Below are positions 14,419 through 22,424 of a stretch of DNA of 44,074 nt, piece by piece. Both the position numbers and the translations under genes were made by a program. The number at the start of each line of letters is the position of its first letter. Position 1 is the first letter of the stretch. Origin of the DNA: Kofleriaceae bacterium (GTDB lineage Bacteria; Myxococcota_A; Polyangia; Haliangiales; Haliangiaceae); the NCBI GenBank assembly GCA_013368795.1, contig JABFXX010000297.1, forward strand, positions 1-44,074. The letters are read 5' to 3'. The notes beneath the pieces were generated by a model, which saw only the letters and a program-made list of their open reading frames with translations, was not told where the DNA came from and searched no databases.

Positions 14419-15339
14419 ATGGAGCGTCCGTCGATCCGCCAGCTCGAGTGCATCGTCGCGGTCGCCGAGCACCATAGCTTCCGCAAGGCGGCGACGGCGC
14501 TCGGCATCTCGCAACCGGCACTCTCCGCACACGTCCAGTCAGCCGAGGAGACGCTTGGCATCCAGGTGTTCGAGCGCGACCGTCGCTCGGTCCTCGTCAC
14601 GCCCGCGGGAGACGACGTCGTAGGCCGCGCGCGCATTGCCCTCGAGGCCGTCGATGCCGTCAGCGATGCGGCCCGACGCCGCGCCGAGCCGCTCGTCGGC
14701 CCGCTGCGTCTCGGCGTGATCCCCACGATCGCGCCCTACTGGCTCCCTGCCCTCCTGCCGGCGGTCCGCAAGAAGTTCCCCAAGCTCGAGCTGATCCTGC
14801 GCGAGGAGCAAACCGCGCGTTTGCTCGTCCAGCTCGCTGCCGGTCAGATCGATGTCGCGCTGCTCGCGATCCCTGTCCCCGGCGACGTCACGACCGCACC
14901 GATCGCGCGCGAGTCGTTCCTGCTCGCTGCGCCGCGCGGCGCGCCGATCGTCCACAAGCGCCGGCTCTCCGAGCGCGATCTCGAGGACGAGACCGTGCTC
15001 CTCCTCGAGGACGGCCACTGTCTGCGCGATCAGGCGCTCGCGGTCTGCGAGCGTGGCGGCGCCGTCGAGGCGATGGAGGTCCGCGCGACGAGCCTGCCGA
15101 CGCTCGTGCAGATGGTCGCCGGCGGGCTCGGCATCACGCTCCTCCCGGAGGCCGCCGCAGAGGCGCTCGTGCAGCCGCGCGGTCCCGTCGAGCTCGCCGA
15201 GCTCGGCAAGCCGTCGCCGGGCCGCACGATCGGCCTCGCGTGGCGAACGTCGTCGGCGCGCCTGCGCGAGTTCCGTCTCCTCGCCGAGACGATGAGCGAG
15301 GCCGCGGAGAAGTTCCTGTGCAAACTGCGTGAGGCATAG
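14419..15339 (+). CDS. oxyR: Hydrogen-peroxide sensor and regulator OxyR (LysR family)
   Basis: This 306-residue protein has a LysR winged helix at residues 5-65 (IRQLECIVAVAEHHSFRKAA, LGISQPALSAHV, IQVFERD) and an effector domain from about 90. The redox motif GHCLRDQALAVC carries C201 and C210, nine residues apart as in E. coli OxyR C199/C208, so the redox sensor is intact. On oxidation the disulfide switches the tetramer from repressing to activating DNA contacts. ATG 14419 overlaps the OxyR operator and has no Shine-Dalgarno sequence; a TATGAT hexamer lies at 14399, so the 5' leader would be very short. Confidence 0.96.
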   Translation: MERPSIRQLECIVAVAEHHSFRKAATALGISQPALSAHVQSAEETLGIQVFERDRRSVLVTPAGDDVVGRARIALEAVDAVSDAARRRAEPLVGPLRLGVIPTIAPYWLPALLPAVRKKFPKLELILREEQTARLLVQLAAGQIDVALLAIPVPGDVTTAPIARESFLLAAPRGAPIVHKRRLSERDLEDETVLLLEDGHCLRDQALAVCERGGAVEAMEVRATSLPTLVQMVAGGLGITLLPEAAAEALVQPRGPVELAELGKPSPGRTIGLAWRTSSARLREFRLLAETMSEAAEKFLCKLREA

Positions 15340-15462
15340 TGTCGTCGACCGACTACACGCTGCGAAAAATCTGTGACGTCCGATCACTTCGGCCGCGCGA
15401 GCGATCGTTCGTGATGACGCCGCCGACGACCGACGCGAAGATCGCTGGTAGTGTCGCGCCCG

Positions 15463-16266
15463 ATGCGAGCAGTCGTCGCGCTGCTTCTGGTGGCCGGTTG
15501 CGGTCGGGTGGGCTTCGGCGAGCACGCCGATGCTTCAGCCTCGATCGACTCTAACCTGACGCCAATACCGCCGAGCCTGCTGCCCGGTTGCGAGGTCTAT
15601 CTCGCGATGGACGAGCCGACGTGGTCGCAGGGCGTGATCGACGGCTGTGGCCATCATCCGGCGACCGCGATCGACGGCGCGTCTCCCGTCAGCGACCCCG
15701 AGCGTGGCACCGTCGGCAAGTTCGTCGGTGGCACGAGCTGCGTCTACATCCCCGACGCGCCCGAGCTGCGCGGCGGCAGCGCTGTCACCGTCAGCGCGTG
15801 GGTGCGCCCGGAGCAGGTGACGCCGGATGGCTACGGGATCGTCAGCAAGCGGACCAACTACATGGCCGACGCGGCGTACACCGTCTTCGTCTGGGCCTCG
15901 GCGAGCGGTGCTGGACCGGTCAATCACCTCTACGTCGACGTCGACACCGAGAACGATCGATACGAGGACCCGATCGACACGCTCCTGAACACCTGGCACC
16001 AGGTCACGATGACCTACGACGGCTCGCGGATTCCGAACGAGCGCATCGCGGTGTACTTCGACGGCGCGTTCCGCGCGTTTGCCACCGAGACAGCCTCGTC
16101 GATCCCGGTACCGGAAGTTCCGCCACCGGTCGCGATTGGCTGCCTGCCGATCAACGGGCCTGCACAGTCGCTCGTCGGCAAGCTCGACGACGTGATCATC
16201 TGGTCGCGCGCGCTGCCCGCGAGCGAGGTCACCGAGTGGTACGACGCGACCGTCAGCGCACCGTGA
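15463..16266 (+). CDS. LamG/concanavalin-like lipoprotein
   Basis: ATG 15463 gives MRAVVALLLVAGCGRVGF, a lipobox with Cys13. Most of the remaining 250 residues form a LamG-type jellyroll: LAMDEPTWSQGVIDGCGHH, SVYIPDAPELRGG-type strands, VTVSAWVRPEQ, WHQVTMTYDGS, IAVYFDGA, LDDVIIWSRALPASEVTEWY. LamG-like domains bind glycans or proteins and are common in myxobacterial surface lipoproteins. A TAGTGT hexamer lies at 15449 and no ribosome binding site is seen. The last 14 bp overlap the convergent gene at 16253. The ligand is unknown. Confidence 0.8.
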   Translation: MRAVVALLLVAGCGRVGFGEHADASASIDSNLTPIPPSLLPGCEVYLAMDEPTWSQGVIDGCGHHPATAIDGASPVSDPERGTVGKFVGGTSCVYIPDAPELRGGSAVTVSAWVRPEQVTPDGYGIVSKRTNYMADAAYTVFVWASASGAGPVNHLYVDVDTENDRYEDPIDTLLNTWHQVTMTYDGSRIPNERIAVYFDGAFRAFATETASSIPVPEVPPPVAIGCLPINGPAQSLVGKLDDVIIWSRALPASEVTEWYDATVSAP

Positions 16267-16585
16267 TGTTGTCGGTCCACTGCGTGCCGGTCCAGCTCCA
16301 CGTCCGCGTCTGCGCGTCGTAGTGCAGCTCGCCGAGGCGGCGCATCAGAAACCCGGCGACCGCGGGCGGCCGCTCGTGCATCAGCCAGCGATGTCCCGCG
16401 AAGAACGCCCGCCCGGCGCGGTACATCCGGTCGATCGCCGCATCGACCTGCGCGACGAGCTCGCCCGGCGCCATCTCCGGGTGCAGCCGCGCGAGATGGT
16501 CGAGCACCGGCAGCACGCTCGGGATGTTGCCATCGTGCTCGACGGCAAACGTCAGGATCTCGTCGTCGAGCATCGCGGCGCTCAC
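16253..16585 (-). CDS. Hypothetical protein, coupled to the dipeptidase gene
   Basis: GTG 16585 overlaps the dipeptidase stop as GTGA and gives VSAAMLDDEILTFAVEHDG, 110 residues; ATG 16573 is an alternative. I do not recognise the family. The protein is mostly helical and acidic (VLPVLDHLARLHPEMAPGELVAQVDAAIDRMYRAG), ending in a Trp-rich beta segment (YDAQTRTWSWTGTQWTDNI). It has no signal peptide, so it is probably cytoplasmic. Stop-start overlap implies co-expression with the exported dipeptidase. It overlaps the LamG lipoprotein gene tail-to-tail by 14 bp. Confidence 0.7.
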   Translation of the reverse strand: MSAAMLDDEILTFAVEHDGNIPSVLPVLDHLARLHPEMAPGELVAQVDAAIDRMYRAGRAFFAGHRWLMHERPPAVAGFLMRRLGELHYDAQTRTWSWTGTQWTDNITVR

Positions 16586-17187
16586 TGTAACGCCTCGTCG
16601 GATAGTGGATATTTCGCGGCATCGGGCGCATCGAAGTGCCACCACTCGGTCGGCATCCCGACGAAGCCCGCCGCCTTCATCGCGCGCTCGAGCGTGCGCG
16701 CCTCGGCGCCCTGGTCTCCCGCGAGCGCGTTCTTGCGATGCGCCGCCTCGGAGAAGTCGTCGAATGCCGTCGGCAGCACCACGGCCTTGCCGTCCGCGTC
16801 GACGAGCCCGACATCGACCGCCGCACCTCGGCTGTGCCGCGAGCCCTGCTTGGGATTCGCGACGTAGCGCGCGTCGGGCACGAGCTTCCAGAACACCTCC
16901 TGGATCGACTTCGGCCGGTAGCAATCCCACACGAGCAGCCTCCGGTGCTTCGCGCGCAGCGCCTTCGCCGCCCTCGCGAGCCTCGCCGCGACCGCCCGCC
17001 GGAGCTTGCAGGTCGCCACCGGGTACACCGCCTTGCCGGTGAAGTTGCCTTGCGTCGCGTACTTCATGTCGAGCACGACATCGGGCACCACCGTCGTCAC
17101 GTCGACGAGGTCGCTCGGCGACTCGCGCTTGCCTTCCGCGGCCGCGACACCACCGACGATCATCAGCACGAGCAACGCGCGGCCCAC
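16582..17187 (-). CDS. D-alanyl-D-alanine dipeptidase (VanX/DdpX family), exported
   Basis: GTG 17187 gives a Sec signal (VGRALLVLMIVGGVAAA) and 201 residues. The zinc and catalytic residues are all present: S-R-H118-S-R-G-A-A-V-D125 and E181-W-W-H184, with R91 in WDCYRPKS, the substrate-orienting position in VanX. Numbering is almost identical to enterococcal VanX (H116, D123, E181, H184). The family cleaves D-Ala-D-Ala. With a signal peptide and no vanH/vanA neighbours this is more likely a periplasmic recycling or peptidoglycan-related enzyme, as in DdpX systems, than a glycopeptide-resistance determinant. Confidence 0.9.
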   Translation of the reverse strand: MGRALLVLMIVGGVAAAEGKRESPSDLVDVTTVVPDVVLDMKYATQGNFTGKAVYPVATCKLRRAVAARLARAAKALRAKHRRLLVWDCYRPKSIQEVFWKLVPDARYVANPKQGSRHSRGAAVDVGLVDADGKAVVLPTAFDDFSEAAHRKNALAGDQGAEARTLERAMKAAGFVGMPTEWWHFDAPDAAKYPLSDEALQ

Positions 17188-17221
17188 GCCACGAGCGTAG
17201 TACAACCGGTCCTCGAATCCA

Positions 17222-18196
17222 GTGTTGTCCAAGGACGGCCTCATCCACGCGTTCGTGCTCGACGGCAAGGGTGGTGCGCGCGCGCTCGACGGGGCCGGCG
17301 TCGAGGCGTGGCAGCCGTCGGACGGCGTGCTCTGGCTCAACTTCGACTACGCGGGCACCGCGTTCACCGACTGGCTCGCGAATCGCTCGAACATCGATCC
17401 GGTCGTCAGCTCCGCCCTCACCGACAGCGACCCTCGCCCGCGCGCGGTCGCCCACGGCGATAACCTCCTGCTCATCGTTCGCGGCATCAACAACAACGCC
17501 GGCGCGGCGCCCGAGGACATGATCTCGGTGCGCGTGTGGGCCGGCCGCGATCGCGTCGTCACGCTCCGCCACCGCCCCTCCTCCTCGCTCCGCCAGCTCG
17601 TCTCGAGCCTCGAGGCCGGCACCGGCCCTCGCGATGCCGGCGAGCTCGCCGCGAGCCTCGTCGACTACATGGTCGATCATGCAGTCCTCCGCGTCGATCG
17701 TCTCGGCGACGATGTCGCCGCGTGCGAGGACAAGGTGCTCACCGGCGACACCGCCGACCTTCGCGCGACGCTCGCCGAGCATCGCCGCCACGCGATCGCG
17801 CTGCGCCGCTTCCTCGCCCCGCAGCGCGACGCGCTCGCCAAGCTCGCCACGATCAACATCCCCTGGCTCGACGCCACGCATCGCGCTCGCATCTCGGAGG
17901 TCGCCGATCACCTGATGCGCACCGTCGAGGAGCTCGACGCCGCTCGCGATCGCGCCGCAGTCACGCAGGAAGAGCTCGGCTCGCGCGTCGCTGAGGCCGC
18001 GAACCAGCGTCTCTACATCCTGTCGATCATCACCGCGTTCTTCCTGCCGCTCGGCTTCGTCTGCTCGCTGCTCGGCGTCAACGTCGGCGGCGTGCCGCTA
18101 CAGAAGGACGACTGGGCATTCTGGGCGCTCTGCGGCCTGTTCGCGCTCTACGTCGGCGCGCAGCTCTGGTTCTTCCGGCGCCGCCGCTGGCTCTGA
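17222..18196 (+). CDS. zntB: CorA-superfamily transporter, ZntB type
   Basis: This 324-residue protein starts at GTG 17222 (TTG at 17225 is an alternative). A large soluble N-terminal domain (VLWLNFDYAGTAFTDWL, NLLLIVRGINNNAG, VVTLRHRPSSSLRQL) is followed by a long coiled helix (ISEVADHLMRTVEELDAARDR) and two C-terminal helices (LYILSIITAFFLPLGFVCSLLGV, WALCGLFALYVGAQLWFF). The pore signature reads GVNVGG (G285-V-N287) where CorA has GMN; GxNVGG plus the following VPLQ is the ZntB variant, so zinc/proton transport is more likely than magnesium. It ends in a basic FRRRRWL tail. It is divergent from the dipeptidase. Confidence 0.88.
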   Translation: MLSKDGLIHAFVLDGKGGARALDGAGVEAWQPSDGVLWLNFDYAGTAFTDWLANRSNIDPVVSSALTDSDPRPRAVAHGDNLLLIVRGINNNAGAAPEDMISVRVWAGRDRVVTLRHRPSSSLRQLVSSLEAGTGPRDAGELAASLVDYMVDHAVLRVDRLGDDVAACEDKVLTGDTADLRATLAEHRRHAIALRRFLAPQRDALAKLATINIPWLDATHRARISEVADHLMRTVEELDAARDRAAVTQEELGSRVAEAANQRLYILSIITAFFLPLGFVCSLLGVNVGGVPLQKDDWAFWALCGLFALYVGAQLWFFRRRRWL

Positions 18197-18241
18197 CTCG
18201 GGTCTGACAGCGAGGTCCAGTGCTCGTCGAGACCGCGGCGC

Positions 18242-18472
18242 TCAGTGCCCTTCCGCGGTGCGAGGTGGGAGCGGTACGACGGGAAGATCGGCATCGTTCT
18301 CGATCACGGTTCCCGCGTGTCTTGCGAGGACTCCCATGACTAGGTCGACGACCGCGTGCTTGACCTGCCAGCGAACATCGCTCTCGGGGATCGAGGAGAG
18401 CTCTGCGAAGATTTCGCCACCTAGTTCGCGGACCGTTCGCACTCTCTCTCGCTCAGAGTTGGGGGTAGTCAT
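18242..18472 (-). CDS. Small hypothetical protein
   Basis: The 76-residue frame (MTTPNSERERVRTVRELGG) is acidic, with helical segments (EIFAELSSIPESDVRWQVKHAVVDLVMGVLA) and a proline tail. There is no signal peptide or recognised domain. It starts 25 bp after the lipoprotein gene on the same strand with only a weak AGAGG upstream. Composition is protein-like and codon bias is normal for the window, but the shortness leaves doubt. Confidence 0.45.
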   Translation of the reverse strand: MTTPNSERERVRTVRELGGEIFAELSSIPESDVRWQVKHAVVDLVMGVLARHAGTVIENDADLPVVPLPPRTAEGH

Positions 18473-18497
18473 TCATGAACCTCTGGTGATCGCACTG

Positions 18498-19484
18498 TTA
18501 TCGGGTTCTTCCGTGCAACAAGGGCCAACGTGCGCAGTCTCCCGACTGCACTTGCAGGACGGGGCCGCCCGGGTCGACGAGAGCTTCGCAAGTCAGAGCC
18601 CCTTCTCTGCCAGGGACGCGTGACGTCACGCGCAAACGCTTCGTGACGGAACCGGGCGTCGCATCGTCCTGGATCGCCTCTGCGATGACCCGCGCCCCGC
18701 GTTCGTCTACCTCGAGCAGCCGGGCCGTGAAGAGTGCGCAGCCCTCGCCACCGCACTCGCGCGATTCGAGCAATCGGCGCCGCGCATCGATGGGTTCGAT
18801 GTTGGAGAGATGGGTCAGCGACGGACTGGCGACGAATCGCGCGGAACGAGGGTTGTAGGGCCACACGTTCACCCAGCAATTCCCGCTGCAGGGAGCGATC
18901 GGCACCAGCAGGTCCGGTCTTCCATCGAACGTGACGTCGACGAGCTCGAGCTCGCTGCCGTAGCTGAAATCAGGATCTTCGACGATCTGGTCGAGACGGT
19001 CATGTCGCACGATCGCCACCAACGGTGACGAGCCGGCCTCTTCATCATCCACGACCTGGTAGCCGCGACACAGCTCCAGTGAGCTCTCGACGACGGAGCA
19101 GCGAAAAGCGAACACCACAGGCGGTGCAGACGGCGTGCGTTGCCACGCCTTCCAGAACGCCAAGTAGCGGTCGGCTGGAGACCACAGCGCCAGGTCATCC
19201 ACACCATCTCCATCCAGGTCCTTGGCGACAACCTGGGCATCATGCGCGAGCACCAGTGGGAGACAGTCTGCTTCGACGGAAGCGAGAGGGACGTGGTGCG
19301 TCGCTCGACCGACGGGACTGACGTCGATCTCCGACCACTTGTCGAAGTCTTTGTCCTTTACCAGCCTGACCGAAGACTCGGATGACAACGCTGGGCCGGC
19401 AGGCGGCGAGGCCGGACGGCATCCGATAGCCATGAGCCCGAGCACGAGCGCGCACATCAAGCAGCTAGAGGCACGCAGCCGCAT
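18498..19484 (-). CDS. Lipoprotein with an FG-GAP/EF-hand-like calcium loop
   Basis: This 328-residue protein starts at ATG 19484 with AGGAG upstream. The signal peptide ends in a lipobox (LGLMAIGC, Cys22). VVAKDLDGDGVDDLALW is a DxDGDGxxD calcium loop of the kind found in FG-GAP/VCBS repeats, and a degenerate second loop follows (LVDVTFDGRPDLLVPI). Cysteine pairs (CSGNC, CGGEGC) suggest disulfides outside the cytoplasm. Function is unknown. It lies 45 bp downstream of the DUF3224 gene in a leftward run of genes. Confidence 0.78.
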   Translation of the reverse strand: MRLRASSCLMCALVLGLMAIGCRPASPPAGPALSSESSVRLVKDKDFDKWSEIDVSPVGRATHHVPLASVEADCLPLVLAHDAQVVAKDLDGDGVDDLALWSPADRYLAFWKAWQRTPSAPPVVFAFRCSVVESSLELCRGYQVVDDEEAGSSPLVAIVRHDRLDQIVEDPDFSYGSELELVDVTFDGRPDLLVPIAPCSGNCWVNVWPYNPRSARFVASPSLTHLSNIEPIDARRRLLESRECGGEGCALFTARLLEVDERGARVIAEAIQDDATPGSVTKRLRVTSRVPGREGALTCEALVDPGGPVLQVQSGDCARWPLLHGRTR

Positions 19485-19529
19485 TCCTGCTCCTATCGCG
19501 ACGCTAGCCCTTGGACATCTATTTGTGCT

Positions 19530-19928
19530 CTAGACCTCGTAGTCGAACCAGATGCGGTGCGTGCCGTCGGCGTCGATCGCCATGCCGCCGGTGCCGCGGA
19601 TTCCGGCGAGCTCGCCGGTGCCGCTCGACGGGACGATCAGGAAGAACTCCGCCGTGCGATCGCGCCCGGACGTCGTCGCCGAGTGCACGAAGTTGAAGGC
19701 GCCGTTCTTGCCGTCGAGCGTGCCCTCGAACGACTCCATCGCGACGTACGTGCCGACGCCCTTATCGAACGCCGCCGTGAACAGCGTCGCCGAGCGCCCG
19801 ACGATCGCACCGGCGAAGTGCTTCTCCATCTTCGACACGCCGACGGGCAACGCGGTCTCGATCGCCGGCTGCGGAGTCAGCTCCGTCGGAACGAATGCTT
19901 TGACGCTGAAGGTACCGTCGGCTCTCAT
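19530..19928 (-). CDS. DUF3224-family protein
   Basis: This 132-residue protein from ATG 19928 has the DUF3224 pattern: a short beta strand with MRADGTFSVKAF, then KMEKHFAGAIVGRSATLFTAAF, YVAMESFEGTLDGKNGAFNFVHSAT, VPSSGTGELAGIRGTGGMAI and a terminal HRIWFDYEV. The family is a small lipocalin/avidin-like barrel of unknown role. It is cytoplasmic by sequence. It begins 20 bp after the Gly-rich lipoprotein gene, probably in the same transcript. Confidence 0.85.
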   Translation of the reverse strand: MRADGTFSVKAFVPTELTPQPAIETALPVGVSKMEKHFAGAIVGRSATLFTAAFDKGVGTYVAMESFEGTLDGKNGAFNFVHSATTSGRDRTAEFFLIVPSSGTGELAGIRGTGGMAIDADGTHRIWFDYEV

Positions 19929-19948
19929 CGAGCTGACCGTACGACGGA

Positions 19949-21433
19949 CTAGAAGAACGCGCAGCCGATCGCGCGCGTCGAGACGCCGGCCGCACCGGGA
20001 TTGCCCGACGACGCGCCGCTCGCGCCGCCGGTGCCGCCCATCAGCGTCGACTGCGGAATCGTGATCGTCGAGTTGCCGACGCACACGACGGCTGCCGACG
20101 GACCACCACCACCGCCGCCGCCGTGACCACCGGAACCACCGGCGCCGCCGTAGCCGCCACGTCCGCCCATACCGCCGTCGTCCTGTTCGCCGCCGCCGCC
20201 GTAGGGGCCGCCCGCTCCTGGCGCGCCTCGAGTGCCACCACCGCCGCCGCGTCCGCCGCGACCGCCCGGACCGCCGTGGCTCGCGATCACCATCGACGAA
20301 CGGATCGTCACCTGGGAGTCGACGGCGACGACGCCGAACGAGCCGCCGCCGCCGGTCCCAGCCGTACCGGCTCCACCGCCACACCCGCCACCGCCACCGC
20401 CACCACCCGAGGATCCAAACGAGTCGCAGTCGACCGAACCGCCGCCACCGCCGCCACCGCCACCGCCGCCCGTGCCGGGTCCGCCGGAGGTGCCGTTGGA
20501 GCCGCCCGAGGGCAGGTATTCCGCGCCGCTGAAGACGCCGACGTCGCCGCCGCCGCCGCCCGACGTTCCCGTCGTGCCCACGAGTCCGTCCTTGCCGGTA
20601 GCGCCGGGCGTTCCGTTCTGACCTGCGCCCGCCGGTCCCCCCGCTCCGCCGCTCCCCGGGTAGCCGGCACCGTCGCCGCCGACGGAGCCGGTGCTGTTCT
20701 CGTGACCTGGACCGCCACCGCGGCCGCCGGTACGCCCGCACGCCGACGATCCGCCGGCTCCGCCGACCGGGATGCTGCACGAGGAGCACAAGAACGACGA
20801 GTTCTCGCAGCCGGGCTGACCGGTGCTGCCATTGCCGCCGTTCGCGCCCGCGGCGCCATCTGCGCCATCGGCACCGGCCGCGCCGATGCCCGGCGTGACG
20901 ACGACGTCGCGCAGCTCGATCGCCATCGAGCCGCTGACGACGACGGCGTACGAGCTCGCGCCCGCGCCGCTCGCATCGCCACTCTTGATCGTGAAGTTGG
21001 AGATCGCGGTGCCGGTCATGATCTGATCGAACCTGACCGCCGGCGACGGCGCGTTGATCTCGGTGACGACCGCCGGGTTTTGCTTCCACGACTCGTCGAA
21101 GCCGCCGAACAGCGACACGCCTGCTTTCATCGCGACCTGGTCGGTGTACGAGCCCGCCTGGACGAACACGGCCTGCGGCGGATTCGACATCGCAGCCTTC
21201 GCGATCGCGGCAGGGATCGTCTTCATCGGCGCGGCCTGCGTGCCGGCGGCGGCATCGTTGCCGCTTCGAGCGACGTAGAGGGCGTTGCACGGCAGCATGT
21301 TGCCGCCGCAGGTCGGCGCGTCGATCGTGATCATCAACGCGTCCGATTTAGTTCCGCCGTCGACATCTGCACTGCCGCCGTTGGCGCACGCCGCAAGGCA
21401 GGCCACGACCAGCGAGGTCCAGGCTTGTCTCAT
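19949..21433 (-). CDS. Gly-rich lipoprotein with an N-terminal beta-helix region
   Basis: ATG 21433 gives MRQAWTSLVVACLAACANGG, with a lipobox at Cys16. Residues about 45-190 look like a DUF1565-type right-handed beta-helix start (ALYVARSGNDAAAGTQAAPM, TIPAAIAKAA, AVFVQAGSYTDQV, VSLFGGFDESW). The rest of the 494 residues is dominated by Gly-Gly-X tracts, including runs of 8-11 glycines, with embedded hydrophobic beta strands (FGVVAVDSQVTIRSSMVI, AAVVCVGNSTITIP). Such proteins are frequent in myxobacteria and are probably displayed on the outer surface; their function is not known. The glycine tracts are GC-repetitive DNA prone to slippage. Confidence 0.85.
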   Translation of the reverse strand: MRQAWTSLVVACLAACANGGSADVDGGTKSDALMITIDAPTCGGNMLPCNALYVARSGNDAAAGTQAAPMKTIPAAIAKAAMSNPPQAVFVQAGSYTDQVAMKAGVSLFGGFDESWKQNPAVVTEINAPSPAVRFDQIMTGTAISNFTIKSGDASGAGASSYAVVVSGSMAIELRDVVVTPGIGAAGADGADGAAGANGGNGSTGQPGCENSSFLCSSCSIPVGGAGGSSACGRTGGRGGGPGHENSTGSVGGDGAGYPGSGGAGGPAGAGQNGTPGATGKDGLVGTTGTSGGGGGDVGVFSGAEYLPSGGSNGTSGGPGTGGGGGGGGGGGSVDCDSFGSSGGGGGGGGCGGGAGTAGTGGGGSFGVVAVDSQVTIRSSMVIASHGGPGGRGGRGGGGGTRGAPGAGGPYGGGGEQDDGGMGGRGGYGGAGGSGGHGGGGGGGPSAAVVCVGNSTITIPQSTLMGGTGGASGASSGNPGAAGVSTRAIGCAFF

Positions 21434-21480
21434 CGTCGATAATGATAGCCGGTCTTGGCGCCAGCCACCTGCGAATCCCG

Positions 21481-22374
21481 TCACGCCCGGCGCGATGCGT
21501 CGATCTTCGGCGGGTCGCCGCTGAGACTATGTAGGTACATAGCCTGAGCCCCGTAGGCGACGAGGCGGCCCTCGTCATCCCACACCTCGGCATCGGCGAC
21601 GGCAAAGCCACCCTTTGCCCGCTTGAGTGTGGTGCTCACGAGCAGCCACTCACGCCGAGTGTCGTCGACGGTGTAGAGCGTGAGGTCGAGGCTAGGGGCG
21701 TAGAACCGGTAGCCACCGGGGCCGATGGCGCGATGGAGCGCTGTCGGCATCGTGTCGATGATCGGCGCGATCGCGAGTCGATCGAAGCGACCTTCGGCAT
21801 CGCGCTGCGGAACGCGATAGCGGAACCACCGCGCATACCTTGCGGGCCCCTCGACAAACGACGGCTGCCAGAACGGTTCGCCCTCGGCGAGGCGGCACTC
21901 GAGCTGGTGATAGAAGCGAAACCGGGTGTGCGGGTTGTTCGACGCGCCGTCTTCGACGGGGAGCGAATCCGCAAGCGGCTTCACGGTTTTCGGGAAGGCA
22001 ATGCCGACCACGTCGGGCCCGCGGCGATCGCGGGTGAACGTCGCGACGAGCTCGAGGCCCGGCTCGCCATCCTTCTCCTGCAGGTGGCGCAGGACCACGC
22101 GCAGCTGTGCGGTGCTCCCGCCGCGTCGGATCACGTGCACGTCGGCGATGCATCGACCGGGATGGATCGGCGACGCGAAGATCGTCGTCGCACTTGCGAG
22201 GCGAAGCTCGGGGTCCGCGAGGTGCGCCTGTGCGGCGCGCAGCGCCGCGGTCATCACCATGCCGCCCGACGGCAACAGGTAGTCCCAGTGATCGGGCAGC
22301 GACAGCTGGTAGCGACCGGCCACTTCGGGATCGGCGCGCACCGCCGTATCCACCGCGAGGTCTGCGAACGACAT
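21481..22374 (-). CDS. Acyl-CoA thioesterase, double-hotdog (TesB-like/4HBT_3)
   Basis: This protein of 297 residues (GTG 22377 would add one) has two hotdog halves. The N-terminal half has DHWDYLLPSGGMVMTAALRAAQAHL, the hotdog helix, then TTIFASPIHPGRCIADVHVIRRGGSTAQLRVVL. The C-terminal half ends with FYAPSLDLTLYTVDDTRREWLLVSTTLKRAKGGFAVADAEVWDDEGRLVAYGAQAMY, the canonical final strand of TesB-like enzymes. The family hydrolyses acyl-CoA thioesters in the cytoplasm; chain-length preference cannot be read from sequence. Confidence 0.85.
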   Translation of the reverse strand: MSFADLAVDTAVRADPEVAGRYQLSLPDHWDYLLPSGGMVMTAALRAAQAHLADPELRLASATTIFASPIHPGRCIADVHVIRRGGSTAQLRVVLRHLQEKDGEPGLELVATFTRDRRGPDVVGIAFPKTVKPLADSLPVEDGASNNPHTRFRFYHQLECRLAEGEPFWQPSFVEGPARYARWFRYRVPQRDAEGRFDRLAIAPIIDTMPTALHRAIGPGGYRFYAPSLDLTLYTVDDTRREWLLVSTTLKRAKGGFAVADAEVWDDEGRLVAYGAQAMYLHSLSGDPPKIDASRRA

Positions 22375-22424
22375 CACCGTTACGTTAAACGCAAACGGCC
22401 CCTCGCGTTCGTTTCAAAGCCGGT

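Noticed and set aside
16582..17187. Vancomycin-resistance determinant
   Set aside because: There are no vanH or ligase genes nearby and the protein has a signal peptide, so a peptidoglycan-related housekeeping role is more likely.
20100..20700. Proline-rich open frames on the plus strand
   Set aside because: They are the antisense of the glycine tracts in the lipoprotein on the minus strand (GGN reads as CCN in reverse) and have no start signals or domains.
22378..22424. Terminator-like inverted repeat between the large lipoprotein and thioesterase genes
   Set aside because: The AAACGC/GCGTT arms are imperfect and short and no clean U-tract follows.
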